Assembly: GCA_963974915.1 (NCBI GenBank)
Contig: CAXBES010000009.1
Span: 62,001 to 126,000 of the forward strand
DNA length: 64,000 bases
Reading direction: 5' to 3'
Origin: CAXBES01 sp963974915
GTDB lineage: Bacteria; Bacteroidota; Bacteroidia; Flavobacteriales; Flavobacteriaceae
Shown here: piece by piece, positions 27,881 through 35,951 of the stretch
How the letters are laid out: every line of letters begins with the position of its first letter
Position numbering within the stretch: position 1 is the stretch's first letter
Translations under genes and position numbers: made by a program
Notes under the pieces: generated by a model
What the model saw: the letters and a program-made list of their open reading frames with translations, nothing else
What the model was told of the DNA's origin: nothing
Database searches by the model: none

Positions 27881-28795
27881 ATGATGAACTTACATATAAA
27901 CGATGAAATTTCAAGATTACGGGCAGTCGTTTTGGGTAGAGCCGATAGTAACGGTCCGGTACCAGCATTAGAGAATGCTTACGATCCGAAATCTGCAGAA
28001 CATATCAAGGCAGGAACCTATCCAAAAGATGAAGATATGGTTAAGGAGATGGATGCTGTGAATGCAGTCTTTAAAAAGTATGACGTTAAGGTATACAGAC
28101 CGGATGTTATTAAAGATTACAATCAGATATTTGCAAGAGATATAGCATTCGTGATCGAGGATAAGTTTATAAAGGCTAATATCTTAGAGGACCGATCTAA
28201 AGAAATTGACGCTTTACATGAGGTAATAGACCTTATAGATCCCGGGAAGATTATTGAATTTCCAGAGGATGCCCATATAGAAGGAGGTGATGTAATGCCG
28301 TGGGGTGATTATATTTTTGTGGGTACTTATTACGGTGAAGATTACCCCAGTTTTATTACAGCACGCACTAATTTAAAGGCTGTAAAACATCTTCAGAAGT
28401 TATTTCCTAATAAAAAGGTGAAATCCTTTAATTTGAGAAAATCTAATACAGTGGCTAAGGATAATGCTCTCCATTTAGATTGTTGTTTCCAGCCTATTGG
28501 CAAAGGGAAATGTATTATTCATAAAGAGGGATTTCTAATTGAAGAAGAGCATGAATGGCTGGTTAATTTCTTCGGAAAGGAAAACTGCTTTCATATTAAT
28601 AAGGATGAAATGTACCATATGAATAGTAACATTTTTAGCATTTCTCCCGATGTTATTATTTCTGAAAAGAATTTTACACGGTTAAATACATGGCTTCGTT
28701 CTGAAGGCTTTACCGTTGAAGAAGTGCCTTATGCCGAAATATCTAAACAAGAAGGATTGCTGCGTTGCACGACAATGCCTTTAATTAGAGATTAA
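27881..28795 (+). CDS. Dimethylarginine dimethylaminohydrolase (DDAH)-like amidinotransferase-fold enzyme
   Basis: About 304 residues (ATG at 27881; a second ATG at 27884). A TTG at 27851 would start inside the gltA terminator and is rejected. The protein shows the guanidino-modifying superfamily pattern: IFARDIAFVIED, the Glu/Asp pair in IEGGDVMPWGDYIF, the catalytic His in NALHLDCCFQPIG and the nucleophilic Cys in LLRCTTMPLIRD at the C-terminus. It may hydrolyse methylarginines or a related guanidino compound; arginine deiminase or amidinotransferase activity cannot be excluded. A second member of the fold, ctlX, lies 4 kb downstream. Confidence 0.82.
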   Translation: MMNLHINDEISRLRAVVLGRADSNGPVPALENAYDPKSAEHIKAGTYPKDEDMVKEMDAVNAVFKKYDVKVYRPDVIKDYNQIFARDIAFVIEDKFIKANILEDRSKEIDALHEVIDLIDPGKIIEFPEDAHIEGGDVMPWGDYIFVGTYYGEDYPSFITARTNLKAVKHLQKLFPNKKVKSFNLRKSNTVAKDNALHLDCCFQPIGKGKCIIHKEGFLIEEEHEWLVNFFGKENCFHINKDEMYHMNSNIFSISPDVIISEKNFTRLNTWLRSEGFTVEEVPYAEISKQEGLLRCTTMPLIRD

Positions 28796-28839
28796 TGTAA
28801 TTTTTTAATTCCGGTTCCGACTCACCTCTAAATCTTCTT

Positions 28840-29640
28840 ATGAATAAGTTGCTGAGTTTGGTCTTATTTTCTATAATATTTTCTGCCGATGGGTTTGGAC
28901 AAGGTAGGATTGATGGGTTTTTTAAAGGGGAAAATAATGGTGCAGCCGTTCTGGGTTTAGGATTTGAAGACACTAAAAACTACTTTATTGGTACAGAAAA
29001 ATCAGACCTGAGTAGAAGTTTGTATTATTTTAATCTGTTCGGCGCGTATGGAATTAGTGATAATTTAGATGTTAATATTTCTGTTCCATATATAACAAGC
29101 AATGACAATAGCAATTTCCAAGATGTCTCCGTTTTCATAAAATACAAGGCTTTTTCCTTTGGAAAATTCCATTTAATAACTGCTGCCGGAATTTCAACTC
29201 CGCTCACTAATTACGATCTAGGAGGATTAAACGATATTGGTCAGCAGGCTACTGTAATTGAATCAAGAGCGATGGCTCATTACAAATGGACTTCAGGTTG
29301 GTTTGCGACTTTACAGTCCGGATTTTCTTTTAAATTGGAAGAAACACCAAATAGTATTCCGGTTACAATTAAAGGCGGAAAGGCCGCTGGAAATTGGTAT
29401 TATGATATGTATTATGATTTCCAGCACTCTTTTGGCGGCATAGATTATAGGGGAACTCCAAGACCACAGAATTTTAGTGAATTTGGTGTAGACTATCACA
29501 AAGTAGGAGTGACTGTTTATCGTTCCATCTCCGATAGCTTAGGAGGGTACGCGAGTCTGTCATATCTTTTGAGCGGAAGAAATGTATTCCAAGGGGCCGG
29601 TTACGGATTAGGATTGGTCTATAATTTCAAGGTAAATTAA
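28840..29640 (+). CDS. Secreted outer-membrane beta-barrel protein
   Basis: 266 residues. There is a signal peptide (MNKLLSLVLFSIIFSADGFG, cleaved near residue 21) and then alternating amphipathic beta-strands ending in GAGYGLGLVYNFKVN. The pattern resembles small barrels annotated as MetA-pathway/transporter-like outer-membrane proteins; I cannot assign a substrate. It starts 44 nt after the DDAH-like gene and may be co-transcribed. Its stop shares the palindrome TTAA with the convergent DUF3570 gene. Confidence 0.65.
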   Translation: MNKLLSLVLFSIIFSADGFGQGRIDGFFKGENNGAAVLGLGFEDTKNYFIGTEKSDLSRSLYYFNLFGAYGISDNLDVNISVPYITSNDNSNFQDVSVFIKYKAFSFGKFHLITAAGISTPLTNYDLGGLNDIGQQATVIESRAMAHYKWTSGWFATLQSGFSFKLEETPNSIPVTIKGGKAAGNWYYDMYYDFQHSFGGIDYRGTPRPQNFSEFGVDYHKVGVTVYRSISDSLGGYASLSYLLSGRNVFQGAGYGLGLVYNFKVN

Positions 29641-30875
29641 TCTTGCACTAATTTAAACCCTAAGGCGAATAGATTATAGTATAATCCTGTGTCCCGTTTA
29701 TATGCATTGAATTTTAGATCGATACTTTTTAGTCCAAAATGTGCGACATGGAATTTCGTAAAAATGTCGGTATAACTAATTCCGAATCCAAATTGATTTG
29801 CACTGTATTGTGAAAGATCGTAATCTGATGTATAAAATTCATCGGTTGACAGTGCTTCATTATATTTATTAAAATAGTCTGCAGCTGTTTGATTGTAAAA
29901 TCTATAAGATGGATATAGTGTAAATTTTTCAGAAATCTTTACGGGAATCTCTATATTCATGGTATGTGATGCTATGCCCCAATCGTCAAAATAATAACGA
30001 TAATAAGTTCGTAAAACGAACATTTCGTTGAGATAAAAGTTCACTCTGCTCCCAATTGCAGTTTTAAAGCGTGAATCTGGTAAACGTTCTACATCGTCTG
30101 CAATTTGGAAATTATCTACAAAAATGTCTTCACGATCTGCAAAATAAACGCGATGAAATGGTGTAGAAAGCAAGCCTTGTTGTTGCACCAGATCAAGCGA
30201 GACTGAAGCTTGAATGCTCTTTGATAATATTTGTGAAAAACTCAATCCCAATGAGTATGAATTTCTATTCTTATCATTTAAATCGGGAACTGCTCCTCCT
30301 CGTAATTCTTCTGGAAGAATTATTTTCCAAGTATCTAAATAGATATTTGCGTTTACACCTACTTCGGTGTTCTTCTCATTAAATAATCTGGAATAGTTAC
30401 CCCCAAATCCTAATGAGAAATAATCATATTCACTGGAAACCGAAACATTTGCCCCTACAATGCTATTTCGATCGTCTGAGTTGTGACTATAGCCAAAAGT
30501 TCCATTACCCCAAAGATCACTACCCGAAGCACCCGAAGATGCGACAAAGGGATCTGCAGGTTTATCACTGTCAAATGGATTAACATTACTAGATGATGCA
30601 GAGGTATAGGCCGAAACGCCGGCATCGATCGTTAATACGTCATCGTCGTTTAATGGTATGGAGACAATAATTGAGGAGGCGATATCGGTTAATTCTTCGG
30701 TTCCAATTCCCCCGGACACTGCGGCGTTCTCACCGTTTTGAGAATAAAAACTAGAGATCCAATCAATTTCGCTGCTTTCTAATACTCGTTTTTTGTAGAC
30801 CGACGTGGAGTCTTGTGCATATCCTAAGATGGATATCATTAAAACACTCACGATTAAAATTTGTTTTTTGATCAT
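29637..30875 (-). CDS. DUF3570 outer-membrane beta-barrel protein
   Basis: 412 residues with a signal peptide (residues 1-20, ending ILGYA before QDST) and a body of beta-strands (e.g. FSLGFGGNYSRLF, FVLRTYYRYYFDDWGIASH, NQFGFGISYTDIF). It is recognised as DUF3570 from the overall pattern and from the DUF4266-ApbE-thioredoxin context. Two short motifs, YTSAS (90-94) and SSGAS (113-117), resemble the [S/T]-G/S-A-[S/T] core at which ApbE enzymes attach FMN; this is speculative. It is the last gene of the cluster, after a 211-nt structured spacer. Confidence 0.8.
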   Translation of the reverse strand: MIKKQILIVSVLMISILGYAQDSTSVYKKRVLESSEIDWISSFYSQNGENAAVSGGIGTEELTDIASSIIVSIPLNDDDVLTIDAGVSAYTSASSSNVNPFDSDKPADPFVASSGASGSDLWGNGTFGYSHNSDDRNSIVGANVSVSSEYDYFSLGFGGNYSRLFNEKNTEVGVNANIYLDTWKIILPEELRGGAVPDLNDKNRNSYSLGLSFSQILSKSIQASVSLDLVQQQGLLSTPFHRVYFADREDIFVDNFQIADDVERLPDSRFKTAIGSRVNFYLNEMFVLRTYYRYYFDDWGIASHTMNIEIPVKISEKFTLYPSYRFYNQTAADYFNKYNEALSTDEFYTSDYDLSQYSANQFGFGISYTDIFTKFHVAHFGLKSIDLKFNAYKRDTGLYYNLFALGFKLVQD

Positions 30876-30917
30876 TTTTTAGTTTTGGGTTAGTGATAGA
30901 GCGCCTTGTTTAAACTC

Positions 30918-31081
30918 TCCAGACATTTTGGTCTGGAAGTGAGTAGCGAAAGCACGACCATGACCAGGCGAAGCTAAAGTCATGGTAACCCTATTATTTT
31001 TTATTCTAATTTTTCCAATAGTCGGGATAAGCTCAACCATCTATTTTGTGTTCCTAACTTCATTAGTCCACAAAATAGGGT
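30918..31081 (-). promoter_or_regulatory. Structured spacer between DUF4266 and DUF3570 genes
   Basis: Inverted repeats: 30918-30924/30931-30937 (TCCAGAC), 30957-30964/30979-30986 (ACCATGAC) and 31041-31050/31069-31078 (CTATTTTGTG). In addition AATAGGGT (31074-31081) can pair with ACCCTATT (30988-30995), competing with the third stem. This is more structure than a plain spacer needs, and it could control expression of the DUF3570 gene. No known riboswitch class was recognised. Confidence 0.45.
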
Positions 31082-31086
31082 TTCGC

Positions 31087-31302
31087 TTAATTACAGCCAC
31101 AGCCACCACCAGTTTTACCACCATTTGCTCCCACCGCTGCTTCTCGATAGGCCTGGGCAGTTGTTTCATATCGATCAATTTTTCTGGTGGATAAGGCCAT
31201 GTCTGGATCGTTGATATTCACTTTTTCGTATTCCTTAACCACTACACAGGAGGTAAGGTTAACACTAATGAGTAATATCGATATTAGGAACAGTTTCTTC
31301 AT
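31087..31302 (-). CDS. DUF4266 small lipoprotein
   Basis: 71 residues. The lipobox LTSC puts the lipidated cysteine at residue 19. The middle has the conserved NDPDMALSTRKIDRYETTAQ, and the C-terminus is the glycine/cysteine tail GGKTGGGCGCN typical of DUF4266. The CxC pair may bind metal or form a disulfide, which fits the thioredoxin gene in the same cluster. The start overlaps the end of the ApbE gene by 4 nt. Confidence 0.88.
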   Translation of the reverse strand: MKKLFLISILLISVNLTSCVVVKEYEKVNINDPDMALSTRKIDRYETTAQAYREAAVGANGGKTGGGCGCN

Positions 31303-32279
31303 TGTTTTGTATCTATTTGAATATTCTTAGAGGTAAGTATCGTACCGTCTTCATCGATCAAAATACACTCTATTTTGGGAAGTTGATTGATAAAATCGAT
31401 TCCTGTCACCTTACCCATTACAAAAATGGAAGTCGCCAAAGCATCTGCTAATTCAGCTTTCGGAGCAAAAACAGTGGCGCTAATAATTCCGGAAGAGGGA
31501 TATCCGGTTCTTGGATCAATAATATGCGTATATCGAGTTCTGTTAAATGAAACGTACTTTTCATAGTTACCTGAAGTTACTACGGCGCCCTCGTTTATTG
31601 GAAGCGTCGCAAAGGCTTTGTTTTTATCCATCGGATTGGTAATTGCTACTTTCCAATGCTTACCGTCGGGTTGCTTCCCCCAAGTATTCATATCGCCCGA
31701 GGCATTAATGATACCTGCCGAAACACCTTTGCTCATTAATAAATTTTTTGCTCTATCTGCGGCATAGCCTTTCCCAATTGCTCCAAATCCAATTTTCATT
31801 TCAGGAATTTTTAGAAACACTGTAAGGTTCTCCGAATCCAAGATGATGTTTCTATAACCCACTTTTGCGACAGATTGCTTTACCTTTTCTTCGGAAGGCA
31901 TTTCGGTCATACTTCCGTCGAACTTCCAAATTCTATCCATAGATGCGAAAGAAATATCGAAAGCACCGTCGGTTAATTTTGAAAGTTCAACAGATCGTCC
32001 AATGAGTGTAAATAATTCTTCATCAACTTTCACCGGTTTTATTCCTGCGTTCCTATTTATTTCTGAAGTTTGAGAGCCAGGATCCCATGAAGAAATTAAT
32101 TTTTCGATGCGGGTAATTTCCTCAATCGCAAGATCAATATAGGCATTAGATTGAACCGAATCTTTTGCAACTACGGTAATATCGAACCGCGTTCCCATTA
32201 AAAGTAGGGTGCGGTTATGGGTCTCCTGTGCGGTTAGAGAAAAGGTAAATAGGAATATAAAAAGGCGAATTAGTTTCAA
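31299..32279 (-). CDS. apbE: FAD:protein FMN transferase (ApbE family)
   Basis: 326 residues. There is a signal peptide without a lipobox (ending LTAQET). Family motifs are MGTRFDITV, the FAD-binding GFGAIGKGYAADRAK, INASGDMNTWGKQP, the metal-binding THIIDPRTGYPSSG and ADALATSIFVMG. ApbE enzymes split FAD and attach FMN covalently to a Ser/Thr of an exported redox protein. No obvious NQR/RNF or other known acceptor lies nearby, so the acceptor may be a cluster protein. It is 3 nt downstream of the thioredoxin gene and overlaps DUF4266. Confidence 0.93.
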   Translation of the reverse strand: MKLIRLFIFLFTFSLTAQETHNRTLLLMGTRFDITVVAKDSVQSNAYIDLAIEEITRIEKLISSWDPGSQTSEINRNAGIKPVKVDEELFTLIGRSVELSKLTDGAFDISFASMDRIWKFDGSMTEMPSEEKVKQSVAKVGYRNIILDSENLTVFLKIPEMKIGFGAIGKGYAADRAKNLLMSKGVSAGIINASGDMNTWGKQPDGKHWKVAITNPMDKNKAFATLPINEGAVVTSGNYEKYVSFNRTRYTHIIDPRTGYPSSGIISATVFAPKAELADALATSIFVMGKVTGIDFINQLPKIECILIDEDGTILTSKNIQIDTKQ

Positions 32280-32282
32280 AAA

Positions 32283-32723
32283 TTATCCTTTAATTTCTTC
32301 TATGTGTGCAATGTATTGAGATGGCGAAGCCTTAAAATACCCCGTTTCACCAAGAACGGTTCCGTTCTTGTCAAGAACTACCACCAAGGGGAATATTCCA
32401 CGTTTGTTGTATTTTTCGGCTAAACCATTATTAAGTTTTTGCTGTTCTTCTGATAAAGCGTTCTTTTTTCTTTTTGGAAAATCTGCCTTTAACATAACGT
32501 AATGCTCTTTCGCAAACGTTTTAAAAGTATCGGTGCTAAATACTTCTCTATCTAATTTAATACAGGGGGCACACCAATCGGAACCCTGAAAGACCAAGAT
32601 TATGGGACGATCTTGTGAAATGGCGATTTCCTTAGCTGTATCGAAATTGGTTTGCCATTCCTGAGCTGTTACTGCAGTAAGTGAGGCAAAAATAAAAGCA
32701 ATTGTATAAACAAATTTTTTCAT
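32283..32723 (-). CDS. Secreted thioredoxin-fold protein (CAPC)
   Basis: 146 residues. A signal peptide (MKKFVYTIAFIFASLTAVTA) precedes a thioredoxin fold with the active site SDWCAPCIKLDREVF (Cys at about 52 and 55) and a cis-proline region near GIFPLVVVLDKNG. It probably reduces or oxidises envelope thiols; the cysteine-rich DUF4266 lipoprotein is a candidate partner. First gene of the thioredoxin-ApbE-DUF4266-DUF3570 cluster. Confidence 0.88.
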   Translation of the reverse strand: MKKFVYTIAFIFASLTAVTAQEWQTNFDTAKEIAISQDRPIILVFQGSDWCAPCIKLDREVFSTDTFKTFAKEHYVMLKADFPKRKKNALSEEQQKLNNGLAEKYNKRGIFPLVVVLDKNGTVLGETGYFKASPSQYIAHIEEIKG

Positions 32724-32986
32724 ATCTCATTTAGTAATCTAACTCTATAACTACAACACTTTGTCAATAGTATACCCTACCGTGATTTTTGTGAATTGTT
32801 TAATATTTCAAAAAAATGGAGTGGAAATAGTGATAGTCAATAGTATAAAAGATTTGTTATTAGAAATATGATAAATGTCACATTTATTGTTCTAAATAAA
32901 TATATGTGGCTTCCTTTTTTACGTATTTTAGCAGATTATAAAAGGTACAATTTTTAAGTTCGTCGCGAACAATATACGACAGTATT

Positions 32987-33943
32987 ATGCCGCAAATTAC
33001 CAACAACATTTTAATGATCCGTCCCGTTGCTTTTCGTATGAACGAAGAGACCGCGGTAAATAATTATTTTCAAGAAGATATTGATCTAAAGAACAGTGTG
33101 ATCAATACAAAAGCTCAGGAAGAGTTTGATGCTTTTGTAAAAAAGTTAAGGGCTGTTGGTGTTAATGTAATCGTAGAACACGATGATTTAAAAATGGATA
33201 CTCCCGATTCCATTTTCCCTAATAATTGGGTAAGCTTTCACCCAAATGGCATTGTGGGTTTATATCCAATGTTTGCCGAAAACCGAAGAAGAGAACGAAG
33301 AGAAGAAGTGATGGATAGGCTTGAAAGTGAAGGGTTCTTTATAGAAGGGTATATGGATTATACCAGTGCCGAAGAAGAAGGTTATTTCTTAGAGGGAACA
33401 GGTAGTTTATTACTGGATAGGGTAAATAATATAGCTTATTGCGCATTATCTGCCAGAGCAGACGAAGAGTTAGTGATAGAGTTTTGTGAAGATTTCGATT
33501 GTCAGCCGGTGATTTTTACAGCAAATCAGACTGTTGATGGGAAAAGATTACCAATTTACCACACCAATGTAATGATGGCTTTGGCAGAGAATTTTGCTGT
33601 AATTTGTCTGGATAGTATCGATGATAAAACCGAGCGGAAAAACGTGGTGAATCACTTAAAGAATTCTGGCAAGGAAATTATAAAGATCACCGAAGAACAA
33701 ATGCATCATTTTGCGGGTAATATGCTTCAGGTGAGAGGTAAAGACAACAAATATATGGTAATGAGTTTGGCTGCTCATAAAAGTCTCACGGCAGAGCAGA
33801 TTGCAGCCATTGAGAAGCACTGTGAAATACTGAGTAGCGACCTAGAAACTATTGAGACTTGTGGCGGTGGAAGTGCGAGATGCATGATGGCTGAGGTTTT
33901 TTTACCACGTGCTACCGAAGGGAATAGAAGTAGTTTAAATTAA
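32987..33943 (+). CDS. ctlX: Citrulline utilization hydrolase CtlX-type protein
   Basis: 318 residues. The start PQITNNILMIRPVAFRMNEE, then DSIFPNNWVSFHPNG, GTGSLLLDR, the His region YHTNVMMALAENFAVICLD and the catalytic Cys near the C-terminus in CGGGSARCMMAEVFLPR are typical of this branch of the amidinotransferase fold. Family members are named for hydrolysis of citrulline to ornithine. Its stop shares TTAA with the convergent SDR gene. Confidence 0.87.
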   Translation: MPQITNNILMIRPVAFRMNEETAVNNYFQEDIDLKNSVINTKAQEEFDAFVKKLRAVGVNVIVEHDDLKMDTPDSIFPNNWVSFHPNGIVGLYPMFAENRRRERREEVMDRLESEGFFIEGYMDYTSAEEEGYFLEGTGSLLLDRVNNIAYCALSARADEELVIEFCEDFDCQPVIFTANQTVDGKRLPIYHTNVMMALAENFAVICLDSIDDKTERKNVVNHLKNSGKEIIKITEEQMHHFAGNMLQVRGKDNKYMVMSLAAHKSLTAEQIAAIEKHCEILSSDLETIETCGGGSARCMMAEVFLPRATEGNRSSLN

Positions 33944-35364
33944 GCTTTTGCAATTCGGTTGATCATTCCGGAGAAAATAAAAAAGTGAAAAGGATACATA
34001 GCGTACCAATATAATCTGCCCAACAAGCCTCGTGGCCTAAAAGTAGCCGTTTGATGTAACACATTCTCCTTATCGATCTCAAATTCTAACCAAGCTTCTC
34101 CCGGAACACGCATTTCGGCGAAGAGTAGTAGCCTTTTCTGCTTCTTATCGGCAAGGATCACACGCCAAAAATCTAAGGCATCACCTTCGTATATTTTATT
34201 GGGATGTGTTCGTCCGCGGCGCAAACCAACTCCACCGAACAATTTATCGAGAAAACCTCTTAATTTCCAGAGACGGTTTCCATAATACCAGCCTTTAACT
34301 CCTCCAATTGACCAGATATTTGCAAGTACCCGCTCCGGATCAGTGACCTTTATAGATTGTTTATCTATTAAACATCCATGATCGGGAACTTCAACATATT
34401 TTTTAAGATCTTTTCTGAAACGTCCACTGATCATAGAATCCTTCCAGCTCGAAACTACCTGATTTTGCTTAATTTTTTTGAAGGCAAGATCTATTGCTTC
34501 AAGATAAGTAACCGGCTTGATATTCAGGAGTTTTCGCAATCTTGTGTCCTTTGTTATTACTTCTATTCGCATGCTATCTACTAGATTCAATGCGAGTTTA
34601 TAGGATGTTGAAGTTACAAAATAGAGCCAATAGGAAGATAATTTTGGGGATAAAAAGGGTACGTCTAAAATGTATAAAGACAAACCGCGAGCCTTAGAAT
34701 ACTGTTGCATCATTTGTTTGTAGGTGAGAATATCGGGACCACCAATGTCGAAAGATTCGTTATAACAATCTTCTCTTCCCAATACGCCGGTTAAGTATTC
34801 TAACACTTCCCTGATCGCTATAGGTTGACACCGGGTCTTAACCCATGTTGGCGTGATCATTACCGGTAATTTTTCGCATAAGTCTCTAATAATTTCAAAA
34901 GAAGCACTCCCGGAGCCAACAATTATTGCCGCTCTAAGAACCGTCACCTTGGCTTTCCCTTCATAGAGGATATCTTCCACATTTTTACGAGACCATAAAT
35001 GTTTCGATAAATTTTGTTCATTTACAATACCGCCTAAATAAATAACTTGTTTACAGTTCGTAAAAGAGAGATAGGTATTGAAGTTTTTTACAGAAATCTC
35101 CTCCTTTTCGTCAAAGTTGGAAGTAGATGCACTCATCGAATGAATCAAATAATAGGCTGCATCGATATCTTTTGGCAGTAGATTCGGATTTGGCTCATCC
35201 AGAAAGTCGATCTCAACAACTTCTACTTTCTTCCGAAGCGATTCATCAATCGAAAGACGATTAGCATTTCTTACAGAACAAACCACGTCATGGCCATGCG
35301 CTAATAAGAGAGGAAGTAAGCGCATACCAATGTAACCATTCGCACCGGTGAGTAATATTTTCAT
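33940..35364 (-). CDS. NAD(P)-binding SDR protein with C-terminal DUF2867
   Basis: 474 residues. The Rossmann start MKILLTGANGYIGMRLLPLL has the GxxGxxG nucleotide loop; an NmrA/atypical-SDR domain runs to about residue 300, followed by DUF2867 (about 315-470; EGDALDFWRVILADKKQKRL). The C-terminus is hydrophobic and aromatic (GLLGRLYWYAMYPFHFFIF), suggesting membrane contact. The substrate is unknown. Confidence 0.87.
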   Translation of the reverse strand: MKILLTGANGYIGMRLLPLLLAHGHDVVCSVRNANRLSIDESLRKKVEVVEIDFLDEPNPNLLPKDIDAAYYLIHSMSASTSNFDEKEEISVKNFNTYLSFTNCKQVIYLGGIVNEQNLSKHLWSRKNVEDILYEGKAKVTVLRAAIIVGSGSASFEIIRDLCEKLPVMITPTWVKTRCQPIAIREVLEYLTGVLGREDCYNESFDIGGPDILTYKQMMQQYSKARGLSLYILDVPFLSPKLSSYWLYFVTSTSYKLALNLVDSMRIEVITKDTRLRKLLNIKPVTYLEAIDLAFKKIKQNQVVSSWKDSMISGRFRKDLKKYVEVPDHGCLIDKQSIKVTDPERVLANIWSIGGVKGWYYGNRLWKLRGFLDKLFGGVGLRRGRTHPNKIYEGDALDFWRVILADKKQKRLLLFAEMRVPGEAWLEFEIDKENVLHQTATFRPRGLLGRLYWYAMYPFHFFIFSGMINRIAKA

Positions 35365-35473
35365 TTGTTTAAAAATACAACAATATCTTTAAACAATGGT
35401 TAAAATGCAGTTAAGGTAATCTTTGTGTTTAGGGTTAAATACCTACCTTTATTCAGTATTCTAAATTTGTACA

Positions 35474-35680
35474 ATGCGAGTATTAAAAGTAATTCTGCTC
35501 ATCGTCGGAATTTTATTAGTTGGTTTGGGACTCTATAATGCATTCGTTCCGCAGGAGGTACTGGCGATTGGTCCCATAGAGGTTTCTGCGAAAGAAGGAT
35601 TAAATAATCAAACTCTGGGAATGATTGGTTTAGGTATCCTAGCTTTAGTTGCCGCAGCTTTTATCAAAAACAGGAATTAA
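35474..35680 (+). CDS. Small two-helix membrane protein
   Basis: 68 residues. Two hydrophobic segments (about 4-24 and 46-62) flank a short polar loop, and the protein ends KNRN. No family recognised. TAAATTTG at 35462-35469 fits the -7 consensus but is very close to the ATG; TACCTTTA at 35444-35451 is a second candidate. It is divergent from the SDR gene. Confidence 0.65.
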   Translation: MRVLKVILLIVGILLVGLGLYNAFVPQEVLAIGPIEVSAKEGLNNQTLGMIGLGILALVAAAFIKNRN

Positions 35681-35848
35681 GATCTGTTAGACTTGATAAT
35701 AGTGTTGATCTATTCTGTAGAAATTAGGTTTATGAGCAGCGGAGAGCACAAATGTAGCCGTGGTGGTAAGCTTTAATGAAATAATTATTGGTGAGAGAGG
35801 GTATATAAAGTTACTGATTAACCTTCTAAAGAAACTTTAAAATTCTCG

Positions 35849-35856
35849 TATCTTTG
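35849..35856 (+). promoter_or_regulatory. -7 promoter element of argS
   Basis: TATCTTTG is a perfect TAnnTTTG. It predicts a transcript start near 35861 and a leader of about 90 nt before argS, long for this window. The -33 TTG is not clear. Confidence 0.6.
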
Positions 35857-35876
35857 TCACTGAATTCTGAAGCATT

Positions 35877-35933
35877 ATGACCCGGAATTTTCACTCAACA
35901 CCGAAGCATTTGCGTAGGTGTTCTTTTTTATAA
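35877..35933 (+). CDS. Possible 18-residue leader peptide upstream of argS
   Basis: ATG at 35877 opens a short frame, MTRNFHSTPKHLRRCSFL, ending in TAA at 35931-35933. It has three arginine codons (CGG, then CGT-AGG in tandem at 35913-35918). The tandem codons sit at the 3' arm of a hairpin with a T-run. In an arginyl-tRNA synthetase leader this is the layout of transcription attenuation by uncharged tRNA, but the peptide is not proven. Confidence 0.3.
   Translation: MTRNFHSTPKHLRRCSFL
35897..35929 (+). terminator. Possible attenuator hairpin in the argS leader
   Basis: AACACC (35897-35902) pairs with GGTGTT (35917-35922) around an imperfect inner stem, followed by CTTTTTT. A terminator-like structure inside the leader, 23 nt before the argS ATG, would act as an attenuator. 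GAAGCATT occurs both in the hairpin (35903-35910) and earlier in the leader (35869-35876). Confidence 0.4.
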
Positions 35934-35951
35934 CCGCTAATAGCAATTAGG

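Noticed and set aside
30982..31194. Plus-strand hydrophobic 70-codon frame
   Set aside because: It is antisense to DUF4266 and the structured spacer, and its hydrophobicity comes from A/T-rich noncoding sequence.
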